Source: Sphingobacteriaceae bacterium | GTDB taxonomy: Bacteria > Bacteroidota > Bacteroidia > Sphingobacteriales > Sphingobacteriaceae | Assembly: GCA_947459195.1 (NCBI GenBank) | Contig: CANHCS010000005.1 | Location: forward strand, 1 to 51,838 | DNA length: 51,838 nucleotides | Direction: 5' to 3' | Shown: piece by piece, positions 16,902-24,961 of the stretch | Numbering within the stretch: the stretch's first letter is position 1 | Layout: each line of letters starts with the position of its first letter | Notes under the pieces: model-generated | Seen by the model: the letters and a program-made list of their open reading frames with translations, nothing else | Database searches by the model: none | Told to the model about the DNA's origin: nothing | Position numbers and translations under genes: made by a program

Positions 16902-17369
16902 ATGATTCAACGCATACAGTCCATTTGGCTATTTTTTGCCAGTGCTTCCTTATTCGCACTGCACCTTTTCCCAAGCATGCAGTGGATCAGTATAAACGGA
17001 GCAGCTCAATCAGCCAAAATAAGCGGAGTTTATGAAACCATGAACGGGAGCTGGGTACAAACTACTCCATTCACCCTATTATCGATCGTGGGCGTTTTAC
17101 TAGCTATTATTCCATTTGTCATCATTTTTCTTTTTCAAAATCGTGCTTTGCAAATTAAGCTTTGCTACGCTGCCATTGCTTTGATTTTAGGATTTAGCTT
17201 TTGGCTGGCCAAAACCATTCAAAAAGCTGCAGCGATGCAAACCTTTAATACCGACAATTATGGCATTGGCGCCATTCTTCCTTCGGTGGCTATTTTGTTT
17301 CTCATTTTAGCGATTAGAAGCATCAAGAAAGATGAAAAACTGATCCAATCGGCCGACCGATTACGATAA
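16902..17369 (+). CDS. DUF4293 family membrane protein
   Basis: The 155-residue protein begins MIQRIQSIWLFFASASLFAL and has four hydrophobic segments (about 8-25, 55-78, 84-105, 123-140). It matches the DUF4293 family, which is restricted to Bacteroidota and typically starts MIQRIQ. The function is unknown. The divergent position next to truA is common for this family as far as I recall. It ends 74 bp before a DEAD-box helicase that has its own promoter element. Confidence 0.85.
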   Translation: MIQRIQSIWLFFASASLFALHLFPSMQWISINGAAQSAKISGVYETMNGSWVQTTPFTLLSIVGVLLAIIPFVIIFLFQNRALQIKLCYAAIALILGFSFWLAKTIQKAAAMQTFNTDNYGIGAILPSVAILFLILAIRSIKKDEKLIQSADRLR

Positions 17370-17395
17370 AAGTTTAAGTATCCATTAATTATCCC

Positions 17396-17430
17396 TACCT
17401 TTGCGGCAATTCCGGTAATAATGCCGGTAT
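17396..17430 (+). promoter_or_regulatory. -7 element and leader hairpin of the DEAD-box helicase gene
   Basis: TACCTTTG at 17396-17403 is a perfect -7 element; a clear TTG at -33 is missing. The leader that follows can fold CGGCA (17404 onward) with TGCCG and contains two direct CCGGTA copies. RNA helicase genes are often controlled through leader structure, but this one is short. Confidence 0.5.
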
Positions 17431-17443
17431 TTTAAAAATTATC

Positions 17444-19258
17444 ATGAACCCATTTTTGAACTTGGGTATCCGTCATGATATTGTTAATGCCATCACTGAA
17501 CTAGGGTTCGAAAACCCTACACCAATCCAGGAACAAGCCATCCCGGTATTACTTTCAGGCAGCAACGATTTTGTCGGATTAGCTCAAACCGGAACAGGCA
17601 AGACCGCCGCTTTTGGTCTCCCTTTATTAGAATTATTAGACTTTACAAAAAATTACCCACAGGCATTAATTTTATGCCCCACCCGCGAATTGTGTTTGCA
17701 AATCACCAACGATTTGAAAAACTATTCGAAAAACATCGACAACGCACACATTGTGGCCGTTTACGGTGGTGCCAGTATTTCTGATCAATTACGTCAAATT
17801 AAAAAAGGCGTACAAATTGTTGTGGCCACTCCAGGCCGTATGCTGGATATCATTAACCGTAAGGCAATCAATTTCTCACAAGTGAGTTACGTGGTTTTAG
17901 ATGAGGCCGATGAAATGCTCAATATGGGCTTTCAAGAAGATATCGACCAGATTTTATCCACCACACCAGAAGAAAAAAAGACCTGGTTATTTTCGGCTAC
18001 TATGCCTGCCGAAGTTAGACGCATTGCCAAAAAATACATGGAAAACCCATTTGAGTTGACCATGGGAACTAAAAATACCGGTAATGCCAATATCGAACAC
18101 GAATATTATGTGGTGAAAGCCCGCGATAAATACGCAGCCTTCAAACGCATCGTAGATTTCAATCCTGAAATTTTTGGTATTGTTTTCTGCCGCACCAAAA
18201 TAGAAACACAAGAAATTGCGGAAGCTTTGGTAAAAGATGGTTACAATGCAGATTCACTGCATGGTGACCTTTCGCAACAGCAGCGTGATCGTGTGATGAA
18301 ACGCTACCGCGAAAAAAACCTGCAATTATTAATTGCAACCGATGTGGCTGCTAGAGGCATTGATGTGAACAATGTTACTCACGTTATTAACTATTCCTTG
18401 CCAGATGAGATCGAAAACTACACCCACCGAAGCGGCCGTACTGCCAGGGCAGGAAAAACCGGGGTTTCCATCGCCATCATCAATGCCAAAGAATTGGGCA
18501 AAATCCGTCAGATTGAACGAGTAATTGGTAAATCCTTTACCAAAGCCGAAATTCCAACCGGTTTTGATGTTTGCGAAAAACAACTATTCGGATTGATTCA
18601 TAAAGTACATAATGTTGCTGTGAACGAAGAGCAGATCGAACAGTACCTGCCTCGTATCATGGATGAATTTAAAGATCTGGACAAAGAAGAAATTATCAAA
18701 CGTTTTGCCTCATTAGAGTTCAACAGGTTTCTGGAATATTATCGTAATGCACCAGACCTGAACGCCAATACCGATTATGAAGATCGGGGACGTGAGCGTG
18801 GGGAGCGTGGAGAACGTTTTGGACGCACCGGCTACAAGAGCGATTATACCAGATTGTTCATCAATTTGGGCTCGGTAGATGATTTTACCCGTGGCGATAT
18901 GCTGGGCTTTATTTGCAACCAGTCTAAAATAAGTGGAAAAAGCATTGGAAAGATCGACTTGAAAGGTGTTTACACATTTTTTGAAGTAGAAAATGAAGTA
19001 GTTGACAAAGTACAACAAGGCTTCAAGAGTGTAGATTTCCAAGGCCGTAATGTACGCATTGAATTAGCGGGCGATCGTGATGGTGGCGGCGGAAGCAGCC
19101 GTGGCCGAAGCGGTGGCGGCGGATTTGGTGGTGGCAAACGCCGCGATCAAGCTGGTGGCGGACGTCGTGAGGGAGGTAATCGTAGTGGTGGTGGAGGTTT
19201 CCGTGACTTCTCCGGAAAACGCCGCGAAGATCGTTCTGAAAAAAGAAAACGTTATTAA
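17444..19258 (+). CDS. DEAD-box ATP-dependent RNA helicase with DbpA-like RNA-binding domain and RGG tail
   Basis: The 604-residue helicase shows the full motif series: Q motif (NPTPIQEQAIP), motif I AQTGTGKT, PTRELCLQ, TPGRMLD, DEADEM, SAT, FCRTK, TDVAARGID and HRSGRTAR. About residues 465-545 form a DbpA/CsdA-type RRM-like domain (LFINLGSVDDF...GKIDLKGVYTFFEV). The last 60 residues are a Gly/Arg RGG-type tail ending EKRKRY. Such enzymes remodel rRNA during ribosome assembly or act in the cold. The domain pattern resembles CsdA/DeaD. The repetitive tail explains the long spurious plus-strand ORF at 19077-19631. Confidence 0.93.
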   Translation: MNPFLNLGIRHDIVNAITELGFENPTPIQEQAIPVLLSGSNDFVGLAQTGTGKTAAFGLPLLELLDFTKNYPQALILCPTRELCLQITNDLKNYSKNIDNAHIVAVYGGASISDQLRQIKKGVQIVVATPGRMLDIINRKAINFSQVSYVVLDEADEMLNMGFQEDIDQILSTTPEEKKTWLFSATMPAEVRRIAKKYMENPFELTMGTKNTGNANIEHEYYVVKARDKYAAFKRIVDFNPEIFGIVFCRTKIETQEIAEALVKDGYNADSLHGDLSQQQRDRVMKRYREKNLQLLIATDVAARGIDVNNVTHVINYSLPDEIENYTHRSGRTARAGKTGVSIAIINAKELGKIRQIERVIGKSFTKAEIPTGFDVCEKQLFGLIHKVHNVAVNEEQIEQYLPRIMDEFKDLDKEEIIKRFASLEFNRFLEYYRNAPDLNANTDYEDRGRERGERGERFGRTGYKSDYTRLFINLGSVDDFTRGDMLGFICNQSKISGKSIGKIDLKGVYTFFEVENEVVDKVQQGFKSVDFQGRNVRIELAGDRDGGGGSSRGRSGGGGFGGGKRRDQAGGGRREGGNRSGGGGFRDFSGKRREDRSEKRKRY

Positions 19259-19261
19259 TAC

Positions 19262-19292
19262 AAGAAGGGCTCCAATGGAGCCCTTCTTTTTT
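19262..19292 (+). terminator. helicase gene terminator
   Basis: AAGAAGGGCTCC-AAT-GGAGCCCTTCTT, a perfect 12-bp stem with a 3-nt loop, followed by TTTT. It is 3 nt after the stop codon. The opposite side lacks a T-run, so it mainly serves the plus strand. Confidence 0.93.
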
Positions 19293-19298
19293 GGAAGC

Positions 19299-19685
19299 TT
19301 ACTTGGTGGCCGGTCTTTTCATGAAAACCTTATTACCATCCTTATTGATGTAATAACGACGATCGTGCTCGTCTACATAAACGGTCTCCCCTTTCGGTCC
19401 CTTTACATTTTTCAGCGAGCAGTCTTTGACTGCTGCTACCGCTTTCGCCCCCGTTTCTTTGGTTTTTCGGCTAATGGCAGCGGTGGTGCTGTCTACTTTT
19501 CTTTTCCAAGCGCTGGTATCCCTTTTCAACGTTCTGCGAATGGTATCCTGATGGTACTTCGGACGAATGGTATCTGTACTAGTGATTTTGGTCTCTTTCG
19601 AGGTACTGGTACTGGTTTGCGCCCACGATAATTGTACAAAAGCCATTAAACAGGCAATGGTAGTACAAAAAAATATTTTTTTCAT
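19299..19685 (-). CDS. small exported basic protein with PBCV-type adaptor-like end
   Basis: The 128-residue protein has a signal peptide ending SWAQ. A Ser/Thr/Lys-rich low-complexity region follows (about 24-80). The C-terminus VKGPKGETVYVDEHDRRYYINKDGNKVFMK resembles the short 'PBCV-specific basic adaptor' type repeat (GPxG-xxYYIN-xGxKVY) seen in several Bacteroidota secreted proteins. That region also has one cysteine (KDCSLKN). The function is unknown. It is the last of three small envelope-type genes in tandem, and its 3' end faces the helicase terminator. Confidence 0.65.
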   Translation of the reverse strand: MKKIFFCTTIACLMAFVQLSWAQTSTSTSKETKITSTDTIRPKYHQDTIRRTLKRDTSAWKRKVDSTTAAISRKTKETGAKAVAAVKDCSLKNVKGPKGETVYVDEHDRRYYINKDGNKVFMKRPATK

Positions 19686-19714
19686 AAGCTGATGATTTTT
19701 AAAATAAAATGAAA

Positions 19715-19963
19715 TTATTCGGTGATATCACCCGGCTGGCGGCTGGAACTGAGTGGCCTGGAGACGGTACCTCTGCCCTTTGAATAAGAAGTATCCGAAA
19801 TGCTGGAGGTACTTTGCTTGGATCTTTTCAGGGCCTGTGCCCAATGATTAACCTGATCGCTGATGTCGTCTAATACACGGGTGCCGTCTTTTCTCCTTCT
19901 AAAGAGTAATACGAGTGCGGCCGCCAATCCGGCAGCTAAACCAATTTTTCCTAAATTTTTCAT
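19715..19963 (-). CDS. small single-pass membrane protein (unknown)
   Basis: The 82-residue protein has one hydrophobic segment (about 7-22, IGLAAGLAAALVLLF) directly followed by RRRKDG, which predicts an N-out/C-in orientation. A polar Ser/Arg-rich tail ends PGDITE. I do not recognise a family. The composition resembles YtxH-like or other short membrane-anchored stress proteins, but no defining motif is present. It lies 29 bp before the basic exported protein gene and is probably co-expressed with it. Confidence 0.6.
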   Translation of the reverse strand: MKNLGKIGLAAGLAAALVLLFRRRKDGTRVLDDISDQVNHWAQALKRSKQSTSSISDTSYSKGRGTVSRPLSSSRQPGDITE

Positions 19964-20048
19964 GGGCTATAAGTTTTTATTGAAATCAACAAAACTTAGC
20001 CATTCCGGTTTTAAGAAAATTAAAAAGAAAGCAATTAAATCGAGGGGT

Positions 20049-20375
20049 TTATGGCAAAAGCTTGAATTTGGCCACTTTGAAACGCCCGTTCACCAGTTGA
20101 CCTTCCACTTCTGCTTTCCTAATGGCATTGCAGAATCCGGCTTTATCGTGTGCATCACCATGGTCGTCTATACTTGTACCATCTACAAAATAAGGTTTTC
20201 CGTCAAGCCTAACTGCCAATTCGCAATCATCTCCTTTCATCCCAAACTGGCAAACACCGCAGGAGGCTTCCAATACCTGGGCAGCCTTGGTCTCCTTTTG
20301 AGGAGCTGTGGAAGATTGGCAAGCAACAACTGCCAACATAAATAGTAGAAAAGTGGTTTTGAATACAATTTTCAT
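20049..20375 (-). CDS. DUF6370-type lipoprotein
   Basis: The 108-residue protein has a clear lipobox VVAC (Cys19). The rest, EASCGVCQFGMKGDDCELAV, then YFVDGTSIDDHGDAH and FCNAIRKAEVEG, matches the DUF6370 family known from Bacteroidota genomes. It has five cysteines including CxxC. The GMKGDDCELAV...DG pattern resembles a small heavy-metal or redox-associated domain, but no role is established. It starts 11 bp after gpsA and is probably the distal gene of a gpsA operon. Confidence 0.78.
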   Translation of the reverse strand: MKIVFKTTFLLFMLAVVACQSSTAPQKETKAAQVLEASCGVCQFGMKGDDCELAVRLDGKPYFVDGTSIDDHGDAHDKAGFCNAIRKAEVEGQLVNGRFKVAKFKLLP

Positions 20376-20386
20376 AAAAGAGCGGA

Positions 20387-21391
20387 TTAATTTAATTGAT
20401 CGGCCAATAAGCGCATTTCAATTAGGGGTGAATGACTCTCGTAAAGAATGGCATAAACAGCCCTACAAATAGGCATGTGGACTTTATGATTTTTATTTAT
20501 CTGATGTAATGATTTTACAGCATAATAACCTTCGGCAACCATGTTCATTTCGAGCTGAGCTGATTTGACCGTATAACCCTTGCCGATCATGTTTCCGAAG
20601 GTCCGGTTACGGCTAAATTGAGAATAGGCGGTTACCAGCAAATCGCCTAAATAAGCTGACTCGTTGATATCCCGATCGATCGGATGGACCACATCCACAA
20701 AACGACTGATCTCTCTGATGGCATTGGCAATTAAAACAGCTTGGAAATTGTCTCCGTAACCAAGCCCGTGACAAATACCACTTGCCACTGCGTAAATGTT
20801 TTTTAATACCGCCGCGTACTCCGTCCCATAAATATCTTCTGAAACATTGGTTTTGATGTAGCGGGTACTCAATAGTTGTGCAAAATTGGCTGCGGTATCC
20901 GTATCAGGGGAAGCGATGGTCAAGTATGATAATTTCTCTAAGGCCACTTCTTCAGCATGGCAGGGACCACTGATCACTAGGATATCTTCAAGCGGGATGC
21001 CATAATGCTGATTCATGAATTCGCCAACAATAAGGTTATGTTCTGGAACGATACCTTTTATTGCGGAGATGATTTTCTTTCCTTTCAGATCTTCCGGCCT
21101 GATGTCCGAAAGAGCGTCTTTCAAAAAAGCTGCAGGCACACAAAGCAAGATCCAGTCAGATTGACTCACGATTAATTTCAAGTCATTACTGACCTGTTCT
21201 TCGGGCAATTTAATCTCAACCGAACCAAGGTAACGTAAATTGCGTTTGTACTTTCTTACATGTTCTACAGATTCGGCACAACGCATCCACCAGCAAATCT
21301 TTTTATCGATCAGATTATCTGTAAGCATCTTGATGATGGCCGTTGCCCAACTACCACCACCTATTACAGCAATATTTTTCGAGTCAGTCAT
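20387..21391 (-). CDS. gpsA: NAD(P)-dependent glycerol-3-phosphate dehydrogenase
   Basis: GpsA reduces dihydroxyacetone phosphate to sn-glycerol-3-phosphate for phospholipid synthesis. The protein has the N-terminal Rossmann motif IAVIGGGSWATAI, KGI and SGPCHAEEVA segments, and the catalytic/substrate region YAAVLKNIYAVASGICHGLGYGDN. I start it at ATG 21391 (MTDSKNIAVIGGG, 334 residues); the track start at 21403 is a TTG inside the upstream terminator tail. It differs from the classic GxGxxG (GGGSWA), as is common in Bacteroidota GpsA. The gene sits directly after the T-tract of the hlyD terminator with no room for a normal promoter. Confidence 0.93.
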   Translation of the reverse strand: MTDSKNIAVIGGGSWATAIIKMLTDNLIDKKICWWMRCAESVEHVRKYKRNLRYLGSVEIKLPEEQVSNDLKLIVSQSDWILLCVPAAFLKDALSDIRPEDLKGKKIISAIKGIVPEHNLIVGEFMNQHYGIPLEDILVISGPCHAEEVALEKLSYLTIASPDTDTAANFAQLLSTRYIKTNVSEDIYGTEYAAVLKNIYAVASGICHGLGYGDNFQAVLIANAIREISRFVDVVHPIDRDINESAYLGDLLVTAYSQFSRNRTFGNMIGKGYTVKSAQLEMNMVAEGYYAVKSLHQINKNHKVHMPICRAVYAILYESHSPLIEMRLLADQLN

Positions 21392-21395
21392 GATT

Positions 21396-21437
21396 AAAAA
21401 CAAAATCCCCTTCCCGGTTGCTAAACTGAGAAGGGGA
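21396..21437 (-). terminator. terminator of the efflux operon, abutting the gpsA start codon
   Basis: On the minus strand TCCCCTTC (21437-21430) pairs with GAAGGGGA (21413-21406) across a 16-nt loop and is followed by TTTTGTTTTT (21405-21396). The gpsA ATG is only four bases further on. Confidence 0.8.
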
Positions 21438-21461
21438 CAAGTTATTATTTTTTTATGAAAA

Positions 21462-22820
21462 CTAATCCTTCTTATCGCCCGACATTAATTTCTCTTTATC
21501 AGTTTTCTTAACCTGGCTGCCATCTTTAAGGGTTTTAGAAATGGCAGTAAATGGATAAGCAACCACTTCTTCACCGGCTTTGATACCACTCAAAATTTGG
21601 ATATTGGTATCATCCTGAATACCTGTTTTCACCACCACTTGTTTCACCTTTCCATCTTTGTAAACAAAAACATATTCTTTCACAGGAGCTTCATCTGTTT
21701 TTGTCTTCTTCTCTTCACTCTGCATCTCTGAAGAGCCGGATTCACCATCCGATTTCTTCTTTTCGTCATCGCGAGTGGTAACTGATTGTATAGGAACGGT
21801 CAATCCTTTAACCTGGTTAGTTTGAATATCAACCGTAGCCGACAAACCAGGGCGGAATGGAGATGATTTCTGGTTTCCAGTATTTAAAGAAGCATAAGAC
21901 TCAGGCAGGATGCGAACTTTTACGGTAAAGTTCGTCACCTGATCGGCACTTCCTCCTACCACACTTGCGGAGCTGGCAATTTCAGTAACGATACCCTTGA
22001 ATTTCTTACCTTGGAAAGCATCTACTTCAATATCAGCAGGGTCATTGATAGTTACCCGGTTTATATCGCTCTCATTCACATCTACACTTACTTCCATTGA
22101 ATTAAGGTTTGAAATACGCATGATTTCAGTACCGGCCATTTGGGCGGTTCCTACCACACGCTCACCTAATTCTACAGAAAGTTTAGAAACCACCCCATCT
22201 ACCGGTGCATAGATCGTGGTTCTGGCCAGATTATCGCCCGCTTCTTTCACTACTGCAGACGATTGCTGAACTCCAAAACGAGAGCCCACCACATTCTGCT
22301 TCACTGCTTCTAAGTTCGCTTTAGCCCCATCGTATTCGGCTTTTGCCGCATCAAACTCTGCAACAGAAATTACTTTCTTTTGGTATAATTCCTGGTTACG
22401 TTTAAAACGAGCTTCGGTATTGATGAAGTTTGCCTGCGCTTGTTTTAATTGCTGTTCTGTAGCCGCTAAATTTGCTTTCTGGCTGTTCAAAGATGCAACG
22501 GCACGGTCATATCCAGATTTTAAAATATCTGGACGAACTTTACACAACAGCTGACCTTTTTTAACCACATCACCTTCTTTAACCAATAATTCAACCACCT
22601 CTCCCGAAACTTCGGAACTTAACTTCACTTCAATTTCAGGTTGTACCTTACCACTGGCCGATACGGTTTCAGTAATGATACGCTCCTCTGCTTTTTCAGT
22701 TACGATTTCTGTAATATCTCCCTTTCCGAACCATCCGAGTTTATTCCCAGCTACCGCTACTACTAATAGCACGCCAACCGCTATGAATACATACTTAAGG
22801 GTGTTTTTTTTGTTTGCCAT
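21462..22820 (-). CDS. HlyD/MacA-type periplasmic adaptor subunit
   Basis: The 452-residue membrane-fusion protein has one N-terminal membrane anchor (about 9-27) and a lipoyl/barrel-sandwich half motif SGKVQPEIEVKLSSEVSGEVVEL. A coiled-coil hairpin (about 105-185), a second lipoyl half (TTIYAPVDGVVSKL) and beta-barrel and membrane-proximal domains follow. The C-terminal part holds a Lys/Glu/Ser-rich insert (about 345-375). Such adaptors link an inner-membrane pump to TolC. The TolC-type gene is 21 bp upstream, but no MacB or RND pump gene follows: the operon ends at a terminator. The pump must be encoded elsewhere. Confidence 0.9.
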   Translation of the reverse strand: MANKKNTLKYVFIAVGVLLVVAVAGNKLGWFGKGDITEIVTEKAEERIITETVSASGKVQPEIEVKLSSEVSGEVVELLVKEGDVVKKGQLLCKVRPDILKSGYDRAVASLNSQKANLAATEQQLKQAQANFINTEARFKRNQELYQKKVISVAEFDAAKAEYDGAKANLEAVKQNVVGSRFGVQQSSAVVKEAGDNLARTTIYAPVDGVVSKLSVELGERVVGTAQMAGTEIMRISNLNSMEVSVDVNESDINRVTINDPADIEVDAFQGKKFKGIVTEIASSASVVGGSADQVTNFTVKVRILPESYASLNTGNQKSSPFRPGLSATVDIQTNQVKGLTVPIQSVTTRDDEKKKSDGESGSSEMQSEEKKTKTDEAPVKEYVFVYKDGKVKQVVVKTGIQDDTNIQILSGIKAGEEVVAYPFTAISKTLKDGSQVKKTDKEKLMSGDKKD

Positions 22821-22841
22821 GTTTTATAAAAATTTGTGGAG

Positions 22842-24230
22842 TTAAAAGTTAATGGGTTTACCCAGATAAAAATCTATGACTTTGCTTCTAAAAATCCATT
22901 CGTATTTAGCTTGGATTAAATCAAATTGAGCTTTATTGAGATTAATTTGAGCCTGATTAAAATCTAAAGAGTTCACTAAGCCTACTTGGTAACGTTGTTC
23001 GATCACTTCAAAAGCATCTTGTGAGGATGTCAATGCACTTTGGGTAGATTGATACCTCTTTTCTGCAGCTTTCAGGTCGTAAACTGCCTGATTAATAATT
23101 TTATTCAGATTGTTTTTAGCCAATTGTTCAGATAAGCTGGCATTGAGATAATTGATCTTGGCCCGGTTTACCAAACTACGGGTTTGATAACCATTCCAAA
23201 TCGGAATACTCAAGTTAAACCCGAGACCGCGATTGTAGTTATCGGTCAACTGATCTCTCCAAGGAATTTTTTCAAATTCCGGAGGATTGCTTCCAACGAT
23301 GAAACGCTGACGACCACTGGAATAACCTGTGCTTAAATTTCCTCCAAAGCTTAATCGGGGATAAAAACTTCCACGAGCTACCGCTACCGCTTTTTGAGCT
23401 GCAAGCTTATTAAATTCGGCCACTTTTACATCAGGATAGTTTACCAATGCGCTCTTAAACACCTCATTGGCCACATAATTGCTTTCAGTGATATTTACTA
23501 GGTTAATGGCCGGTTTAACCACTTCAAATTTATCCGAAGGATTACGCTCCATTAACTGAGCAAGATTTAAATAAGCCAAATCCAGTTGATTCTGAGCATT
23601 GGTAAAATTTAATTCGGCCGTAGCTAATTGTGCTTTGGCTTGTGAAAGATCAGCCAAGGTTTTATTGCCCACATCAAACAACTGTTGCTCTCTTTCGAGC
23701 TGTAGGGCAGCAAAGTCTGCCTGTTGGCGGGCTGCTGTAGTAAGATCCTGAGCATTTAAAACCTGTAAGTAAGTGTTGACCACATTGAGGGTCAAGTCAT
23801 TTTTTGCCTTCTGAGCATTGCTTTTATCCGCATCCAACGAATATTTGTTCTGCAGAATTTGGTTCATCCGCTGAAAACCTTGAAAAAGCAAAACTGAAGA
23901 GTTCAGGTTTCCATTAGCTGAGGTGATGCTCTGATCGAAGGGTTGTCCTGATAACTGATCGAAAGTTCTACCCAAGCTGTAATTATAATTAGAGCTTGCG
24001 TTTAAACTCGGGGTAAGGTTGAATTTCGATTGCTTCAGGTTTTCTTCTGATAAAGCTACATTGAACTTGGCCTGTTTTAACTGAATGTTGTTCTGTAGTG
24101 CCAGATCAATTGCTTGCTCCAGGCTAATTTTCTCCTGAGAAAAGCTCCCCAATGTGGTGAGCATGACGAAGAAAAGACTTAGAGACAGTATTCGTGAAAA
24201 TGAGGCTTCGGTTATAAGAGTTATATTCAT
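22842..24230 (-). CDS. TolC-family outer-membrane efflux protein
   Basis: This is an outer-membrane channel tunnel protein. After a signal peptide ending GSFSQ come two OEP repeats of long helices (about 40-235 and 255-455), with typical motifs ISLEQAIDLALQNN and a second YQVGLVNSLDFNQAQINL. The ORF track start at 24263 adds 11 residues. ATG 24230 (MNITLITEASF) gives a more compact signal peptide, although the Met at 24248 is also possible. It is the promoter-proximal gene of the tolC-hlyD pair. Confidence 0.88.
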   Translation of the reverse strand: MNITLITEASFSRILSLSLFFVMLTTLGSFSQEKISLEQAIDLALQNNIQLKQAKFNVALSEENLKQSKFNLTPSLNASSNYNYSLGRTFDQLSGQPFDQSITSANGNLNSSVLLFQGFQRMNQILQNKYSLDADKSNAQKAKNDLTLNVVNTYLQVLNAQDLTTAARQQADFAALQLEREQQLFDVGNKTLADLSQAKAQLATAELNFTNAQNQLDLAYLNLAQLMERNPSDKFEVVKPAINLVNITESNYVANEVFKSALVNYPDVKVAEFNKLAAQKAVAVARGSFYPRLSFGGNLSTGYSSGRQRFIVGSNPPEFEKIPWRDQLTDNYNRGLGFNLSIPIWNGYQTRSLVNRAKINYLNASLSEQLAKNNLNKIINQAVYDLKAAEKRYQSTQSALTSSQDAFEVIEQRYQVGLVNSLDFNQAQINLNKAQFDLIQAKYEWIFRSKVIDFYLGKPINF

Positions 24231-24300
24231 ATACTGTTGTAAAATCATCCGTTTTAAAGGCAAAAAATCTCACTTATTACGCTAAATCAGTTTTCATCTT

Positions 24301-24308
24301 TAATTTAG
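24301..24308 (+). promoter_or_regulatory. -7-like element directly before the deacetylase gene (TAATTTAG)
   Basis: TAATTTAG ends five bases before the ATG at 24314, identical in sequence and distance to the element before dnaX. A TTA stands 21 nt upstream in the -33 position. This predicts a nearly leaderless message. Confidence 0.4.
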
Positions 24309-24313
24309 CGGAG

Positions 24314-24940
24314 ATGTATCTGGTAAAAACACCTTTCTGGCTCAAATGGCTTTATCCCAATTTAATTTGGAACAGGAGCCGGCAAGAAAAAGTGATTTAC
24401 CTCACGTTTGACGATGGACCTATTCCTATTGTTACACCATTTGTTCTAAAAACATTAAAAAAATTCAAAGCCAAGGCCAGTTTCTTCTGTATTGGCGATA
24501 ACATCAGGAAACATCCAGAAGTATTTCAGCAAATCATAGATGATGGACATGCAGTCGGTAATCACACTTTTCATCATCTTAATGGCTGGACCAGTAGTAA
24601 CAAATCTTACCTCAAAGACATAGCACAATGCGATGCGTTGATCAATTCAAATTTGTTCAGACCTCCTTACGGAAGAATCAAAAGGAGCCAAATTTCCGAG
24701 ATCAAACGCCAATTTCCCAAAATGCAGCTCATCATGTGGGATATTTTGAGTCACGACTATCTGTCCAGACTAAAACCCGAGGATTGTTTTGAAAATGTGA
24801 TCAAGCAAACTTCCAACGGTTCCATCGTTGTTTTTCACGACAGTTTAAAAGCCCAGGGGCGATTGGAGTATGTATTGCCCAAAGCCTTGGATTACTGGAC
24901 AAAAAAAGGCTACCAGTTTAAAGTACTGGCAGCCTCTTAG
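24314..24940 (+). CDS. polysaccharide deacetylase family protein (NodB fold)
   Basis: The 208-residue protein is a NodB-type carbohydrate esterase 4 member. It carries TFDDGP (motif 1, catalytic base and metal Asp), GNHTFHH (motif 2, metal histidines), RPPYGR (motif 3), WDILSHD (motif 4) and VVFHDS (motif 5). Substrates of the family include N-acetylated peptidoglycan, chitin and exopolysaccharide. No signal peptide or membrane anchor is evident, so it may be cytoplasmic or exported by another route. The last 30 bases of the gene double as the terminator of the convergent TonB receptor gene. Confidence 0.9.
   Translation: MYLVKTPFWLKWLYPNLIWNRSRQEKVIYLTFDDGPIPIVTPFVLKTLKKFKAKASFFCIGDNIRKHPEVFQQIIDDGHAVGNHTFHHLNGWTSSNKSYLKDIAQCDALINSNLFRPPYGRIKRSQISEIKRQFPKMQLIMWDILSHDYLSRLKPEDCFENVIKQTSNGSIVVFHDSLKAQGRLEYVLPKALDYWTKKGYQFKVLAAS
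24900..24935 (-). terminator. TonB-receptor terminator embedded in the deacetylase coding sequence
   Basis: On the minus strand AGGCT-CCAGT pairs with ACTGG-AGCCT (24907-24935, one A.C mismatch) and runs into TTTTTTT at 24906-24900. The bases are also codons for KKGYQFKVLAAS of the opposite gene. Confidence 0.82.
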
Positions 24941-24961
24941 TCATTTTCTGAGTCGTTCCGA

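Noticed and set aside
19077-19631. 184-residue plus-strand ORF over the helicase tail
   Set aside because: It is a frame-shifted shadow of the Gly/Arg-rich repeat coding region and then runs antisense through the 128-residue exported protein gene. Composition is biased and there is no start signal.
19863-20345. 160-residue plus-strand ORF
   Set aside because: Antisense to two well-supported small genes (single-pass protein and DUF6370 lipoprotein).
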